Shown one piece after another: positions 25,699-34,705 of a stretch of DNA of 45,208 nucleotides. A program made the position numbers and the translations under genes. The stretch covers positions 1 through 45,208 of the forward strand of contig JBMOGA010000031.1 of the NCBI GenBank assembly GCA_049318625.1. The letters are read 5' to 3'. The notes below the pieces were generated by a model that was not told the origin of the DNA, did no database searches, and was given only the letters and a program-made list of their open reading frames with translations. The number at the start of each line of letters is the position of its first letter. Position 1 is the stretch's first letter. The stretch is from JBMOGA01 sp049318625 (GTDB taxonomy: Bacteria; Pseudomonadota; Alphaproteobacteria; Rhizobiales; Hyphomicrobiaceae).

Positions 25699-27051
25699 AT
25701 GCACAGTTCGCCGATCCTGAGCCCTGCAGGGCCGAAGCCGCCGCTTGCTAGCCGGCGGCCTATGCTCGCGAGTAAGGCGGAGTTGTTGGCGGCAATTGCT
25801 GCAGCCTTGACACTAGAGGCGCCCGGCCCGCTGGCGCTCGTGACCGTCGGGGTCGACAATTTCAAGGCCGTCAGCAGCAATCTGGGACACTCGCTGAGCG
25901 GCGTGTTGCATCGGCAGGTTCTCCAGCGCGCGGCGGCCCTGGCGTCATCCGACTGGCAAGTCACCGACTGCGGACCCGGCGAGTTGGCCCTGCTGATGCC
26001 GGGCAGTTCGGTCGAGGAAGCCTGTGCCTTTGCGCGCCATCTGATCGGAACCCTCGGGCGGACCCATCTGGTCGCCGGCCAGATCGTCGACATCACGGCC
26101 AGTGCCGGCGTTGCCTGCATGGACGCGGCACGGACGGCCTCCACCGATGCGGCCAAGACCGTCGAAACACTGGTGAAATGGTCCGACCTCGCCCTGGTCC
26201 AGGCGCGCTCCGGCGGTCGCAGTACGATCTGCACGTTCGATGCCGCGATCGAAGCGCAATTCGAGAGCCGGCGCGAACTCGAGGCGGATCTGCGCAAGGC
26301 GCTCGGTCTGCGCCAACTCGACGTCGCCTATCAGCCGGTCGCCCGGATCTCGACGGGACGGATCGAATATGTCGAGGCGCTGGCGCGTTGGAACCATCCG
26401 GTCCGCGGTTCCGTATCGCCTTCCGAATTCATTCCCATCGCGGAAACCCTGGGGCTGATCGTGCCGATCGGCGAGTGGGTATTGCGGACCGCCTGCGCGG
26501 AGGCTGCGGGGTGGCCGGCGCATGTGCACCTGGCGGTCAACGTCTCGCCTCTGCAATTCCTGCACGGCCGGCTGCTGACGGCCGTGGCGACGGCGCTTGC
26601 GGCCACGGGCCTCGAAGCCGATCGGCTCGTCCTGGAGATCACCGAGTCCGCCCTGCTCGACAACACTGCCGCGAACATCGAGGTTCTCAGAGCATTGCGG
26701 GCGCGAGGCGTCCGCATCGCACTCGACGATTTCGGAACAGGCTACTCCTCGCTCAGCTATCTGCGCAGCTTCCCGTTCGACAAGATCAAGATCGACCAGT
26801 CGTTCGTGCGGGAGCTGATCGGCCGCCGCGACAACGAGGCCATCGTCCGCGCGATCATCTCGCTGGGCGCGCCCTTGGACATGGAGACCGTGGCGGAGGG
26901 CGTCGAGACCGCCGAGCACCTGGCATGGCTGAAGCGCGAAGGCTGCCATTTCGCGCAAGGCTATTGCATCAGCCGGCCGCTCCCGGGCGCGGGCCTGCGG
27001 CACTTTCTGGACCATTGGGGCACCGAGGAGATGGCGAGGCTTTCACGATGA
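25699..27051 (+). CDS. EAL-domain c-di-GMP phosphodiesterase with degenerate GGDEF
   Basis: The 450-residue protein has an N-terminal degenerate GGDEF domain (about 25-180), where the active-site motif reads GPGEL near 92-96, so no cyclase activity is expected. The C-terminal EAL domain keeps the catalytic set: EALAR (from 226), NVS, EITES, LDDFGTGYSS, KIDQSFV, ETVAEGVE and QGY, so it should hydrolyse c-di-GMP. Its stop overlaps the start of the BLUF gene (ATGA). This matches the PapA-PapB arrangement known from Rhodopseudomonas, where a BLUF protein modulates an EAL enzyme in the light. No clear Shine-Dalgarno precedes the ATG. Confidence 0.88.
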   Translation: MHSSPILSPAGPKPPLASRRPMLASKAELLAAIAAALTLEAPGPLALVTVGVDNFKAVSSNLGHSLSGVLHRQVLQRAAALASSDWQVTDCGPGELALLMPGSSVEEACAFARHLIGTLGRTHLVAGQIVDITASAGVACMDAARTASTDAAKTVETLVKWSDLALVQARSGGRSTICTFDAAIEAQFESRRELEADLRKALGLRQLDVAYQPVARISTGRIEYVEALARWNHPVRGSVSPSEFIPIAETLGLIVPIGEWVLRTACAEAAGWPAHVHLAVNVSPLQFLHGRLLTAVATALAATGLEADRLVLEITESALLDNTAANIEVLRALRARGVRIALDDFGTGYSSLSYLRSFPFDKIKIDQSFVRELIGRRDNEAIVRAIISLGAPLDMETVAEGVETAEHLAWLKREGCHFAQGYCISRPLPGAGLRHFLDHWGTEEMARLSR

Positions 27052-27500
27052 GCGTGCTGCATCAGTTGGCCTACTACAGCTACAATCGCCTGCCCGGCGA
27101 CCCGTGCGAGGTCGAGCGTCAGATCCAGGAACTCCTCGACTCGGCGCGCCGGAAGAACTCACGGAGAGGATTGACCGGCGCGCTGTTGTTCAATCGCGGC
27201 TGCTTCGCGCAGATCCTCGAAGGGGCACGCGACGCCGTCGAATGCACCTTCGAGCGCATCATGCAGGACGAGCGGCATACCGGCGTGACGGTGCTCTCCT
27301 ACGGCCCGATCGAGGAACGCGTGTTCGGCCATTGGTCGATGGCGTTCATCGGCCGGCACGCCCCTGATCAGGAGCGGTTCGGCCCGATTGCCGAGGTCAG
27401 CGGGTTCGATGTGTCGCGCGTCCTCAGAGAGGATCTCAGCCGGGCGCTGCTGCGGCTCTTGCGGGAGGAAGAAATGACCGGGGCCGGTCCATTGGCCTGA
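27048..27500 (+). CDS. Short BLUF-domain blue-light receptor (PapB-like)
   Basis: The 150-residue product is a BLUF photoreceptor that binds FAD. Key residues align with PixD/AppA: Y9, N37, Q55 in FAQILEG and W96/M98 in HWSM. After the ~95-residue domain there is a C-terminal helix pair (about 110-145), typical of short BLUF proteins that form oligomers and bind a partner. Its start overlaps the upstream EAL gene, so the two are made together; light-dependent control of that phosphodiesterase is the likely role. This is similar to fused BLUF-EAL proteins such as BlrP1, but split. Confidence 0.92.
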   Translation: MSVLHQLAYYSYNRLPGDPCEVERQIQELLDSARRKNSRRGLTGALLFNRGCFAQILEGARDAVECTFERIMQDERHTGVTVLSYGPIEERVFGHWSMAFIGRHAPDQERFGPIAEVSGFDVSRVLREDLSRALLRLLREEEMTGAGPLA

Positions 27501-27528
27501 CGCATTCGAGAGGCCATGATCAGAAAAA

Positions 27529-27556
27529 GAGGCCCCCGGCTTTCGCCGGAGGCCTC
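27529..27556. terminator. Two-way terminator between BLUF gene and small minus-strand genes
   Basis: The arms 27529-27540 and 27545-27556 pair in 11 of 12 positions around a TTTC loop. On the plus strand CGTTTTG follows; on the minus strand a cleaner T-run (TCTTTTTCTG) follows. It can thus end both the EAL-BLUF transcript and the transcript of the 34-residue membrane protein. Confidence 0.75.
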
Positions 27557-27566
27557 CGTTTTGTCG

Positions 27567-27671
27567 TTAGAGATCGCGCCACCTCAGGTCTGCTGCAGCA
27601 ATTGCCACCACCACCGCCATTGCGATTGCGTTCACGACAAGAATACCGCCGACCACGAGCGCTGATTCCAT
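27567..27671 (-). CDS. 34-residue single-span membrane protein
   Basis: The frame encodes 34 residues, starting MESALVVGGILVVNAIAMAV and ending in a short charged tail (DLRWRDL). The hydrophobic span covers about residues 4-26. A very strong Shine-Dalgarno (GGAGGAG) lies seven bases upstream of the ATG and a terminator follows ten bases after the stop, so the unit looks like a complete small gene. The Shine-Dalgarno can pair with an upstream GCTCCTCC (listed separately). It may be a small regulator of a membrane complex; function unknown. Confidence 0.6.
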   Translation of the reverse strand: MESALVVGGILVVNAIAMAVVVAIAAADLRWRDL

Positions 27672-27677
27672 GCGTAG

Positions 27678-27715
27678 GCTCCTCCATGACGACCCGGTCA
27701 TTATGGCGGAGGAGC
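27678..27715 (-). promoter_or_regulatory. Hairpin that can hide the Shine-Dalgarno of the 34-residue gene
   Basis: On the minus strand, GCTCCTCC (27715-27708) is complementary to GGAGGAGC (27685-27678), which contains the Shine-Dalgarno of the small gene. An inner ATGAC/GTCAT stem can extend the helix across a 6-base bulge. Such a structure would block ribosome entry until opened by heat, a ligand or translation upstream. No ligand domain is visible. Confidence 0.45.
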
Positions 27716-27776
27716 TTGCACGGGGCTGGTCTGGAGATTGGGCAGCCGACTGCGCCGTCGCGCCGCCCCGGCCGGC

Positions 27777-27896
27777 TCAGCCCATGGCGGCGAGCGCGAG
27801 AGTAACCCCGAGAATGGCAACGAGTACGATGCCGACGGCCGTCCAATCGGCGATGTGAGACAGATGGTTCGTACGTTCGGTCACGTTGGTACGCAT
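27777..27896 (-). CDS. 39-residue single-span membrane protein
   Basis: The product of 39 residues starts MRTNVTERTNHLSHIADWTA and continues with a hydrophobic span (about 18-37) ending AAMG. The ATG at 27896 has GGGGGAG five bases upstream, which is better than the longer frame start at 27980. It lies 105 bases upstream of the 34-residue gene on the same strand and may be co-transcribed with it. Function unknown; both resemble small stress- or regulation-linked membrane proteins. Confidence 0.6.
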   Translation of the reverse strand: MRTNVTERTNHLSHIADWTAVGIVLVAILGVTLALAAMG

Positions 27897-27916
27897 GACG
27901 ACTCCCCCGAGTAACT

Positions 27917-27942
27917 TGCGAATGGGTTGAACCAAGTTCGCA
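27917..27942. promoter_or_regulatory. Inverted repeat upstream of the 39-residue gene
   Basis: TGCGAA (27917-27922) and TTCGCA (27937-27942) flank an inner GGTT-GA-ACC. The nearly symmetric 26-base element lies about 20-45 bases upstream of the start codon on the minus strand, where a repressor or activator site would be expected. The inner half-arms differ by one base in length, so it could be accidental. Confidence 0.35.
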
Positions 27943-28096
27943 TCACAGCACCATGACACATTTGGTGGCGGCCGTGGCAATCCCTCCCGTTAAAGTTGCG
28001 GGTCGCGGCGAAAAGCGATGATTGGCCGGTGGCGCCGCGACGCAAAGCGGGCACCGGACCTCGAACGCCGGGATGACGGGCGGGCTCGGTTGGCCG

Positions 28097-28354
28097 TCAG
28101 GCGCCAGAGCCGAGGCGCGCCTCCAGCGCCACGATCCGCGCCTCCAGCCGCTCGTTCTCCTCGCGCGCCTTCTGCGCCATGGCCTTGACGGCCTCGAAAT
28201 CCTCGCGGGACACCAGATTCATCTCGTGAGCCACTCGCTCGGCCTGCGCGCGCAGCACCGTCTCGACCTCGCGCCGGGCCCCCTGAGCAGCGCCCATGGC
28301 GTCGGTCATCATCTTGGCCAGCTCGTCGAGCAGGCGGTTGTTGGTCTGGGTCAT
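28097..28354 (-). CDS. ubiK: Ubiquinone biosynthesis accessory factor UbiK
   Basis: The 85-residue product is a BMFP/YqiC-type protein: a basic-amphipathic N-terminal helix (MTQTNNRLLDELAKMMTDA), a central LVSREDFEAVKAMAQKARE segment and a C-terminal coiled coil ending LEARIVALEARL. UbiK helps assemble the UbiJ-containing complex for aerobic ubiquinone synthesis and also binds membrane lipids. It is divergent from lgt, as in many alphaproteobacteria. Length and motifs fit the family fully. Confidence 0.9.
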   Translation of the reverse strand: MTQTNNRLLDELAKMMTDAMGAAQGARREVETVLRAQAERVAHEMNLVSREDFEAVKAMAQKAREENERLEARIVALEARLGSGA

Positions 28355-28496
28355 GGCTCTCTCGTGTCACGGCGGCGTCGTTGGCCGAGACTATGAGCCT
28401 CGGTCGTTACCCGATCAAGGCAAGCGGGCGGACGCGGCGCCTTGACGCCCCGCGCCGCCCCGCGTACCCCGCCCACACAACCAGGGACCGCCCGCC

Positions 28497-29339
28497 ATGT
28501 TCGCCATTCCATTTCCCGAAATTGATCCCGTCGCGCTCGAGCTCGGGCCGATCGTCGTGAAGTGGTATGGGCTTGCCTATCTCGCGGGACTGGTCCTGGG
28601 CTGGCTCTACATCCGCCGGTTGATTTCGACGCCCGGCGTCTGGTCGGGCGGTGTCGCCCCGTTCGCGCCCGAGAAGGTGGACGACCTGTTGCTGTTCATG
28701 ACGCTCGGCGTGATCCTCGGCGGCCGACTGGGCATGGTGCTGCTGTACGAGCCCGGCTACTACCTGAAGAACCCCCTCGAGATCCCGCAGATCTGGAAGG
28801 GCGGTATGGCCTTTCACGGCGCCTTGCTCGGATGCGGTCTCGCGATCTGGGTGTTCGCGCGGCGGCACGGCGTCAATCCGCTGTCGACCATGGACCTGTG
28901 CGCCGCTGCGGTGCCGATCGGGCTGTTCTTCGGGCGGATCGCCAATTTCATCAACGGCGAGTTGTGGGGCCGGCCGACCAGCGTGCCGTGGGCCATGATC
29001 TTCCCCGAGGCGCAGCGCTGGTTTCCGGCCATCGAGCCGACCGGCCGCCATCCGAGCCAGCTCTACGAAGCTCTGGCGGAGGGCGCCATCCTGTTCCTGG
29101 TGCTGCGGCTGATGACGCACCGGATGGGCGCGCTTGCGACGCCGGGCCGTGTGACCGGTGTGTTCCTGGCCGGCTACGGCATCGCCCGCTCGGCATGCGA
29201 GATGTTCCGCCAGTTCGATCCCTATCACGCGCTGTCCGCCTATGGGCTGACGCCGGGCCAAGTCTATTCGGTGCCGATGATTTTGCTCGGGTTGTGGTTC
29301 CTGTACCTGAGCCGCCGGACCCCGCAGCCGGCGACATGA
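28497..29339 (+). CDS. lgt: Prolipoprotein diacylglyceryl transferase
   Basis: The 280-residue inner-membrane enzyme moves diacylglycerol from phosphatidylglycerol to the lipobox Cys of prolipoproteins. The Lgt signature GRIANFINGELWGR is present, as is GGMAFHGALLG with the conserved His, and about seven hydrophobic spans. It starts a plus-strand operon: its stop overlaps the methyltransferase start (ATGA). The lipoprotein encoded further downstream would be one of its many substrates. Confidence 0.96.
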   Translation: MFAIPFPEIDPVALELGPIVVKWYGLAYLAGLVLGWLYIRRLISTPGVWSGGVAPFAPEKVDDLLLFMTLGVILGGRLGMVLLYEPGYYLKNPLEIPQIWKGGMAFHGALLGCGLAIWVFARRHGVNPLSTMDLCAAAVPIGLFFGRIANFINGELWGRPTSVPWAMIFPEAQRWFPAIEPTGRHPSQLYEALAEGAILFLVLRLMTHRMGALATPGRVTGVFLAGYGIARSACEMFRQFDPYHALSAYGLTPGQVYSVPMILLGLWFLYLSRRTPQPAT

Positions 29340-30460
29340 GCAGCGACCCGGAACTGCGCCGCGACACGGCGCTGGCCGAGGCCCTGACGGCGCGGATCCG
29401 GCGCGACGGGCCGCTGCCGGTTCGGGACTACATGATGGCCTGCCTCGACGATCGCGACCACGGCTACTACCGCACCCGATCGGCGATCGGCCGCGATGGC
29501 GACTTCATCACGGCGCCCGAGATCAGCCAGGTCTTCGGGGAACTGGTGGGACTATGGACCGCGGTCGTCTGGCAGCACATGGGTCGGCCGGCGGCAATCC
29601 ATCTTGTCGAGATCGGACCCGGACGCGGGACACTGATGCGGGATGCGCTGCGTGCGACGGCGCGGGTGCCGGGGTTCCATGCGGCGCTGCAGGTGACGAT
29701 GATCGAGCCCAGTCCGGTGCTGGCAGCGACCCAACGCGCCACGCTTGCCGGCTCGGCTGTGCCGCTAGCGTGGGCGCGTGACTTCGGCCCCGCGCGGGGT
29801 GGCGCGGCCATTGTCGTCGCCAACGAGTTCCTCGACTGCCTTGCGGTGCGCCAGCTGGTGAGCGCGGGTGACGGGTGGGCCGAGCGCTGCGTCGGTTTGG
29901 ACAGCGCCGGGCGCTTGCAGTTCATGACGGGCGCCCGGGCTCCATCGGCCGAGGCGCCGGCAGGCCACGCGCCCCCCGGTACCGTGCTCGAGATCGCTGA
30001 TTTCTCGCTGGTTCGCGATCACCTCGCGGGCTACGACACGGTCGCCGGCCTGTTCATCGACTACGGTGACGTGGCTGGCGGCGGGCTGCGGTTCGGCGAT
30101 ACGCTGCAGGCGGTCCGCGGTCATGTCTTCGAGCACCCACTCACCTCGCCGGGGGAGGCCGATCTGACGGTGCAGGTCGATTTCGCGCGCTTTGTCGAGG
30201 ACATGACGGCGGCGCCCGGGCTCTGCGTCGATGGCCCGGTGACGCAGGCCTCGTTTCTCGGTTTGCTCGGTGCCGTCGAACGGGCCTCGCGGCTGATGGC
30301 GGCCAATCCAGGCCGGGCGCTCGCGATCGAAATGCAGGTGGCGCGGCTGCTGGCGCCGGCCGGCATGGGGGGCCGTTTCAAGGCGGTCGGGGTGCGCTCA
30401 CGCCAGCTGATGCCCTTGCCCGGGCTGGCTGCCGGGGCGCCGGGCCCGCACGGAGGATGA
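29336..30460 (+). CDS. SAM-dependent methyltransferase of the MidA/NDUFAF7 family
   Basis: The 374-residue protein belongs to PF02636. It has the family opening LPVRDYMMACLDDRDHGYY, the GDFITAPEISQVFGE segment and a SAM-binding VEIGPGRGTLMRD motif, then VVANEFLDCLAVRQL. The eukaryotic member NDUFAF7 methylates an Arg of a complex I subunit; bacterial members probably act similarly on NuoD, though this is inferred. It lies between lgt and pgeF with coupled overlaps on both sides, a gene order common in alphaproteobacteria. Confidence 0.9.
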   Translation: MSSDPELRRDTALAEALTARIRRDGPLPVRDYMMACLDDRDHGYYRTRSAIGRDGDFITAPEISQVFGELVGLWTAVVWQHMGRPAAIHLVEIGPGRGTLMRDALRATARVPGFHAALQVTMIEPSPVLAATQRATLAGSAVPLAWARDFGPARGGAAIVVANEFLDCLAVRQLVSAGDGWAERCVGLDSAGRLQFMTGARAPSAEAPAGHAPPGTVLEIADFSLVRDHLAGYDTVAGLFIDYGDVAGGGLRFGDTLQAVRGHVFEHPLTSPGEADLTVQVDFARFVEDMTAAPGLCVDGPVTQASFLGLLGAVERASRLMAANPGRALAIEMQVARLLAPAGMGGRFKAVGVRSRQLMPLPGLAAGAPGPHGG

Positions 30461-30462
30461 CC

Positions 30463-31236
30463 ATGATCGCCCCACTCCAGGCTGCTTCGCTCGGTGCGCT
30501 CACCGGTATCCGGCACGGCTTCTTCGGGCGCCAGGGTGGCGTGTCGGACGGCCTCTACGCGGCGCTCAACTGTGGCCTCGGCTCGAGCGACCGGCCGGAC
30601 GCGGTGATCGAGAACCGGCGCCGGGTGGCCGACTGGCTCGGGGCGGCGCCTACCCAGCTCTTGTCGCTCTATCAGGTTCACAGCGCGACCGCCGTGATCG
30701 TCGACCGGCCGATCGTGCGCGAGGCGCTGCCGCGCGCCGACGCCCTAGTCACCAAGGTGCCGGGTATCGCCATCGGCGCCATGGCGGCCGATTGCACGCC
30801 GGTGCTGTTCGCCGATCCGGAAGCCAAAGTCATCGGCGCCGCCCATGCCGGGTGGCGCGGCGCGCTGGCCGGTATCCTCGAGGCCACTGTCGATGCCATG
30901 GTCGAGATCGGGGCGCGGCGCGGCGCGATCCTTGCCGCCATCGGGCCGACCATCAACCAACCCTCCTATGAGGTCGGGCCGGAGTTCGAGGCCCAGTTCC
31001 TCGAGGTGAAAGCCGCCAACGCCCGCTTCTTCGCTCGCCCGGAGCCCGGCGCCCGGCCACGCTTCGACCTGCCGGGTTATGTGGCCGACCGGCTGGCCCG
31101 GCTCGATCTTGCCGGCATCGAGCGCCAGACCCTGTGCACGTACGAGAACGAATCGCTTTTCTTCAGCTTTCGGCGCTCGACACACAAAAAAGAGGGCGAC
31201 TACGGCCGTCAAATCTCCGCCATTGTCGTGACTTAA
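30463..31236 (+). CDS. pgeF: Peptidoglycan editing factor PgeF (YfiH/LACC1 family)
   Basis: The 257-residue product shows the family's metal/active site motifs YQVHSA, AADCTPVLF and GAAHAGWRG, plus a CTYENE-x-FFSFRR end. Members act as purine nucleoside phosphorylase/adenosine deaminase-type enzymes and in peptidoglycan quality control. ATG 30463 is chosen because GGAGG ends six bases upstream; the overlapping ATG at 30457 has no room for a ribosome site. It closes the lgt operon. Confidence 0.9.
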   Translation: MIAPLQAASLGALTGIRHGFFGRQGGVSDGLYAALNCGLGSSDRPDAVIENRRRVADWLGAAPTQLLSLYQVHSATAVIVDRPIVREALPRADALVTKVPGIAIGAMAADCTPVLFADPEAKVIGAAHAGWRGALAGILEATVDAMVEIGARRGAILAAIGPTINQPSYEVGPEFEAQFLEVKAANARFFARPEPGARPRFDLPGYVADRLARLDLAGIERQTLCTYENESLFFSFRRSTHKKEGDYGRQISAIVVT

Positions 31237-31433
31237 CTGCATAATCCACAGAAATGGGTTGCTGGATCGCGCATATATTAGGGAAGTTGCCAGCATTCCC
31301 GGGCCGCCGACTGGACGTGCCTCAGCCGGCTGCGTAAACCAGAGTAATAGTAGTACCGGACATTAGCAGGCCGCAGAGTTGGTACGACGGTCGCCGGGAG
31401 GAGCGGGTCCTTTTTGAAGTGGGGAACAGCATC
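31237..31433. promoter_or_regulatory. AT-richer gap before the lipoprotein gene
   Basis: This 197-base gap is clearly richer in A/T than the flanking genes, as expected for a promoter region. No terminator for the lgt operon and no confident -35/-10 pair could be assigned. A short GTACC...GGTAC inverted pair lies near 31348-31383. Confidence 0.35.
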
Positions 31434-32435
31434 GTGACCTCTAACGACGCTGGTATTTGGCGCAGATGCAAGCGTTCCACGCTTGCAATGCTTGCGGTTG
31501 TGCTCGGGGCAGGTCTTGGCGGATGCGAGACATCCAGCAATCTGTTCGGGCAGTCAGATGATTCGTCGACCCCAGCGGTGGCGCAAGCGCCCGTCGCTCC
31601 GGTTCCGACCTATCGGTCCCGGGTCGCGATCGCGCCGGTGATCGGCGCGCCCGACGGCGTGGCGCGACAGCTGTCGCAGCAGCTGGCGATGGCGCTCGAA
31701 GCCAAGCAGATCGGGGTCTCCAAGCCGGGCGAGGCGTCGGACTTCACGGTGCGCGGCTATGTGGTAGCGGCCAAGGAGAAGACCAACACGAAGGTGTCCT
31801 ACATCTGGGACATCAACGATGGGACGGGCAAGCGGATCAACCGCGTGACGGGTGAGGAAGCCGCCGCATCCGGCGCCGACAAGGACCCGTGGCAGGCCGT
31901 GACACCGCAGATCGTTCAATCGATCGCCGACCGTACGGCCACGTCACTCGCCAGCGCGCTGCCGGCAACGACGGGGTCGGTGGCGGTCGCCTCGGCCGCG
32001 CCGGGGGCAGCGCCCGCGGCCACGCCGCGGACCTCCGCCACGACGACGGCGAGCATCCCGCAGTCTGGCGCAACGCTGCAGGCGGTGGTGCCGAGTGTCA
32101 CCGGCGCGCCGGGCGATGGCGCGCAATCGCTTGCCGCAGCCATGCAGCGTGAGCTGACTCGCAGCGGCATCCAACTTGGCGCCGCGGGCACAACGGCCTA
32201 TCGGGTCGAGGGCAAGGTCCAGCTCGGCCAGGGTAAGGACGGCAAGCAGCCGATCCAGATCGAGTGGCAAGTCAAGGATCCGCGCGGCAACAAGCTCGGC
32301 ACGGTGTCCCAGAAGAACGACATTCCGCAGGGCTCGCTGGATGGCGCTTGGGGGCAAACGGCCGAAGTTGCGGCGGCGGCGGCAGCCCAAGGCGTGATCA
32401 AGCTGCTTCCGCAATCGCAGACCCAGACCAACTGA
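31434..32435 (+). CDS. Two-lobed lipoprotein of unknown function
   Basis: The 333-residue product has a lipoprotein signal peptide with LGGC lipobox (Cys31). After a Pro/Ala linker come two similar lobes at about 64-177 and 216-326. Each runs: V-x-GAP-x-DG, an amphipathic helix ending in GI, a strand with (F/Y)xV-x-G, an I-W/E-W-x-v-x-D-x-x-G strand pair, and a helix after D-x-W. They are separated by an Ala/Thr/Pro-rich linker (about 178-213). This points to an internal duplication. GTG at 31434 is preferred (GGGGAA upstream) over GTG 31419. Function unknown, likely periplasmic-facing lipoprotein. Confidence 0.72.
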   Translation: MTSNDAGIWRRCKRSTLAMLAVVLGAGLGGCETSSNLFGQSDDSSTPAVAQAPVAPVPTYRSRVAIAPVIGAPDGVARQLSQQLAMALEAKQIGVSKPGEASDFTVRGYVVAAKEKTNTKVSYIWDINDGTGKRINRVTGEEAAASGADKDPWQAVTPQIVQSIADRTATSLASALPATTGSVAVASAAPGAAPAATPRTSATTTASIPQSGATLQAVVPSVTGAPGDGAQSLAAAMQRELTRSGIQLGAAGTTAYRVEGKVQLGQGKDGKQPIQIEWQVKDPRGNKLGTVSQKNDIPQGSLDGAWGQTAEVAAAAAAQGVIKLLPQSQTQTN

Positions 32436-32489
32436 CGCGCCGATCGCTCGGATCGACCGTCAGCCAATCGTCATAATTCGTTAGAAAAC

Positions 32490-32523
32490 GCGGCCCTTCC
32501 GCCATTTACAGGCGGGGGGCCGC
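32490..32523 (+). terminator. Intrinsic terminator after the lipoprotein gene
   Basis: GCGGCCCTTCCGCC (32490-32503) pairs with GGCGGGGGGCCGC (32511-32523) around a 7-base AT-rich loop, with G-T pairs in the middle. A weak T-containing tail (TTGCTATTC) follows. It lies between the lipoprotein gene and prs and fits termination of the former. Confidence 0.6.
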
Positions 32524-32641
32524 TTGCTATTCAGCCGCCATCAACGGGGTGACCGGTGCCGATCGCACCGGCCGGAGGCGGGGCTCGCGCGGCGGCGGCA
32601 AGACGGGCCATCGCGTTGGCCTGTACGAGAGGCAGTACCGC

Positions 32642-33634
<993 letters not shown>

Positions 33635-33658
33635 AGGCCGAGCCCCCGCGGGCTGGAC

Positions 33659-34141
33659 TCAGCCGGCAGACCGCCGCTCCACGAACACCTTGCCGACGAC
33701 GGCGAACACCAGCGCGCCGTGCTGGTTGAAACCCTGGTTCTCGGTGACCACGAGACCGACGGTGGGACGTGACCGTGACGGCACCTTGTCCGTCACCGTC
33801 GAGGTATAGCGGATCGTGTCACCCACGTAGACCGGCTTCAGCCAGCGGATCTTCTCGCAACCGGGCGACGGCCCGACGACGGCCGGACGCTCGCCGCGCC
33901 AGCTCATCATCTCGCCTTCGCGGCGGCGGTGGTCGACGAGCAGCCGCAGCCACACCGCCGCGGTCTGCCAGCCGCTGGCGCACAGGCCGGCGAACAGTGT
34001 GCCGGCAGCGCCCTCGTCGGAGAGGTGGAAGGGCTGGGGATCGAACTGGCGCGCGAAGGCGACGATGTCGTCTCGGCCGAAGGTGTGACTGCCGAGTTCG
34101 ACGGTCTGGCCAACCACGATGTCCTCGAAATAGGCGCTCAT
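33659..34141 (-). CDS. MaoC-like hotdog dehydratase, first of pair
   Basis: The 160-residue product has the MaoC/R-hydratase hotdog fold, with the catalytic Asp/His pair seen in FDPQPFHL and the following GTLFAGLCASGW helix. R-specific hydratases add water to enoyl-CoA esters. Start ATGA-overlaps the preceding MaoC gene, so the two proteins may form a heterodimer, as known for some split hydratases. The substrate is unknown. Confidence 0.86.
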   Translation of the reverse strand: MSAYFEDIVVGQTVELGSHTFGRDDIVAFARQFDPQPFHLSDEGAAGTLFAGLCASGWQTAAVWLRLLVDHRRREGEMMSWRGERPAVVGPSPGCEKIRWLKPVYVGDTIRYTSTVTDKVPSRSRPTVGLVVTENQGFNQHGALVFAVVGKVFVERRSAG

Positions 34142-34632
34142 GGAGCCGCTCCAGCCGGTCGCATCGCCATCAACTGGGTCGACCTCCAGGTCATCACCAC
34201 ATCTGCGTTCTGGTTCTTCATCTCAAAGTCGACGATCCAGAGCCCGACGCCGGGGCGTGAGGCCAGCGGGCGGCGCGAAACGCAGGTGAAGCGGCCGGTG
34301 ATGGTGTCGTCAGGGAACACCGGCTTCAGCCATCGGATCTCGTCCATACCCGGTGATCCGAGCCCGGCGGCCTCATTGTAGAACCCGTCGCAGAGCAGAC
34401 GCATGAACAGCGCGCAGGTATGCCAGCCGGAAGCGCACAGCCGGCCGACCATGGTTGCGGCCGCGCCGGCATCGGTCAGGTGATGCGGCTGGGGGTCGAA
34501 GGCGGTCGCGAAGGCGATGATCTCCTCGCGCGTCACGCGACGGCTCCCGACATCGATCGACTGGCCGACGTCGAGATCCTCGTAGTAGTACCGCTTGAGA
34601 GGCTGCGGGGTGGCCGGGCCGGTGTCGCTCAT
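34138..34632 (-). CDS. MaoC-like hotdog dehydratase, second of pair
   Basis: The 164-residue protein is a paralogue of the next gene downstream, with YYYEDLDVGQ opening, FDPQPHHLTD active-site segment and RLCASGWHTCALFMRL helix. The Asp/His pair is intact, so both members of the pair look active. The start at 34632 is the family N-terminus; the longer frame is low-complexity. It follows the unknown gene at 34706 by 73 bases. Confidence 0.86.
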   Translation of the reverse strand: MSDTGPATPQPLKRYYYEDLDVGQSIDVGSRRVTREEIIAFATAFDPQPHHLTDAGAAATMVGRLCASGWHTCALFMRLLCDGFYNEAAGLGSPGMDEIRWLKPVFPDDTITGRFTCVSRRPLASRPGVGLWIVDFEMKNQNADVVMTWRSTQLMAMRPAGAAP

Positions 34633-34705
34633 GGTCCGCCTCTGCGTCGTGCGCCGGGTTGCCCGAGACCCCGCCCGGCACGAGCGGGGCGCTCGGCCGC
34701 CGGTT

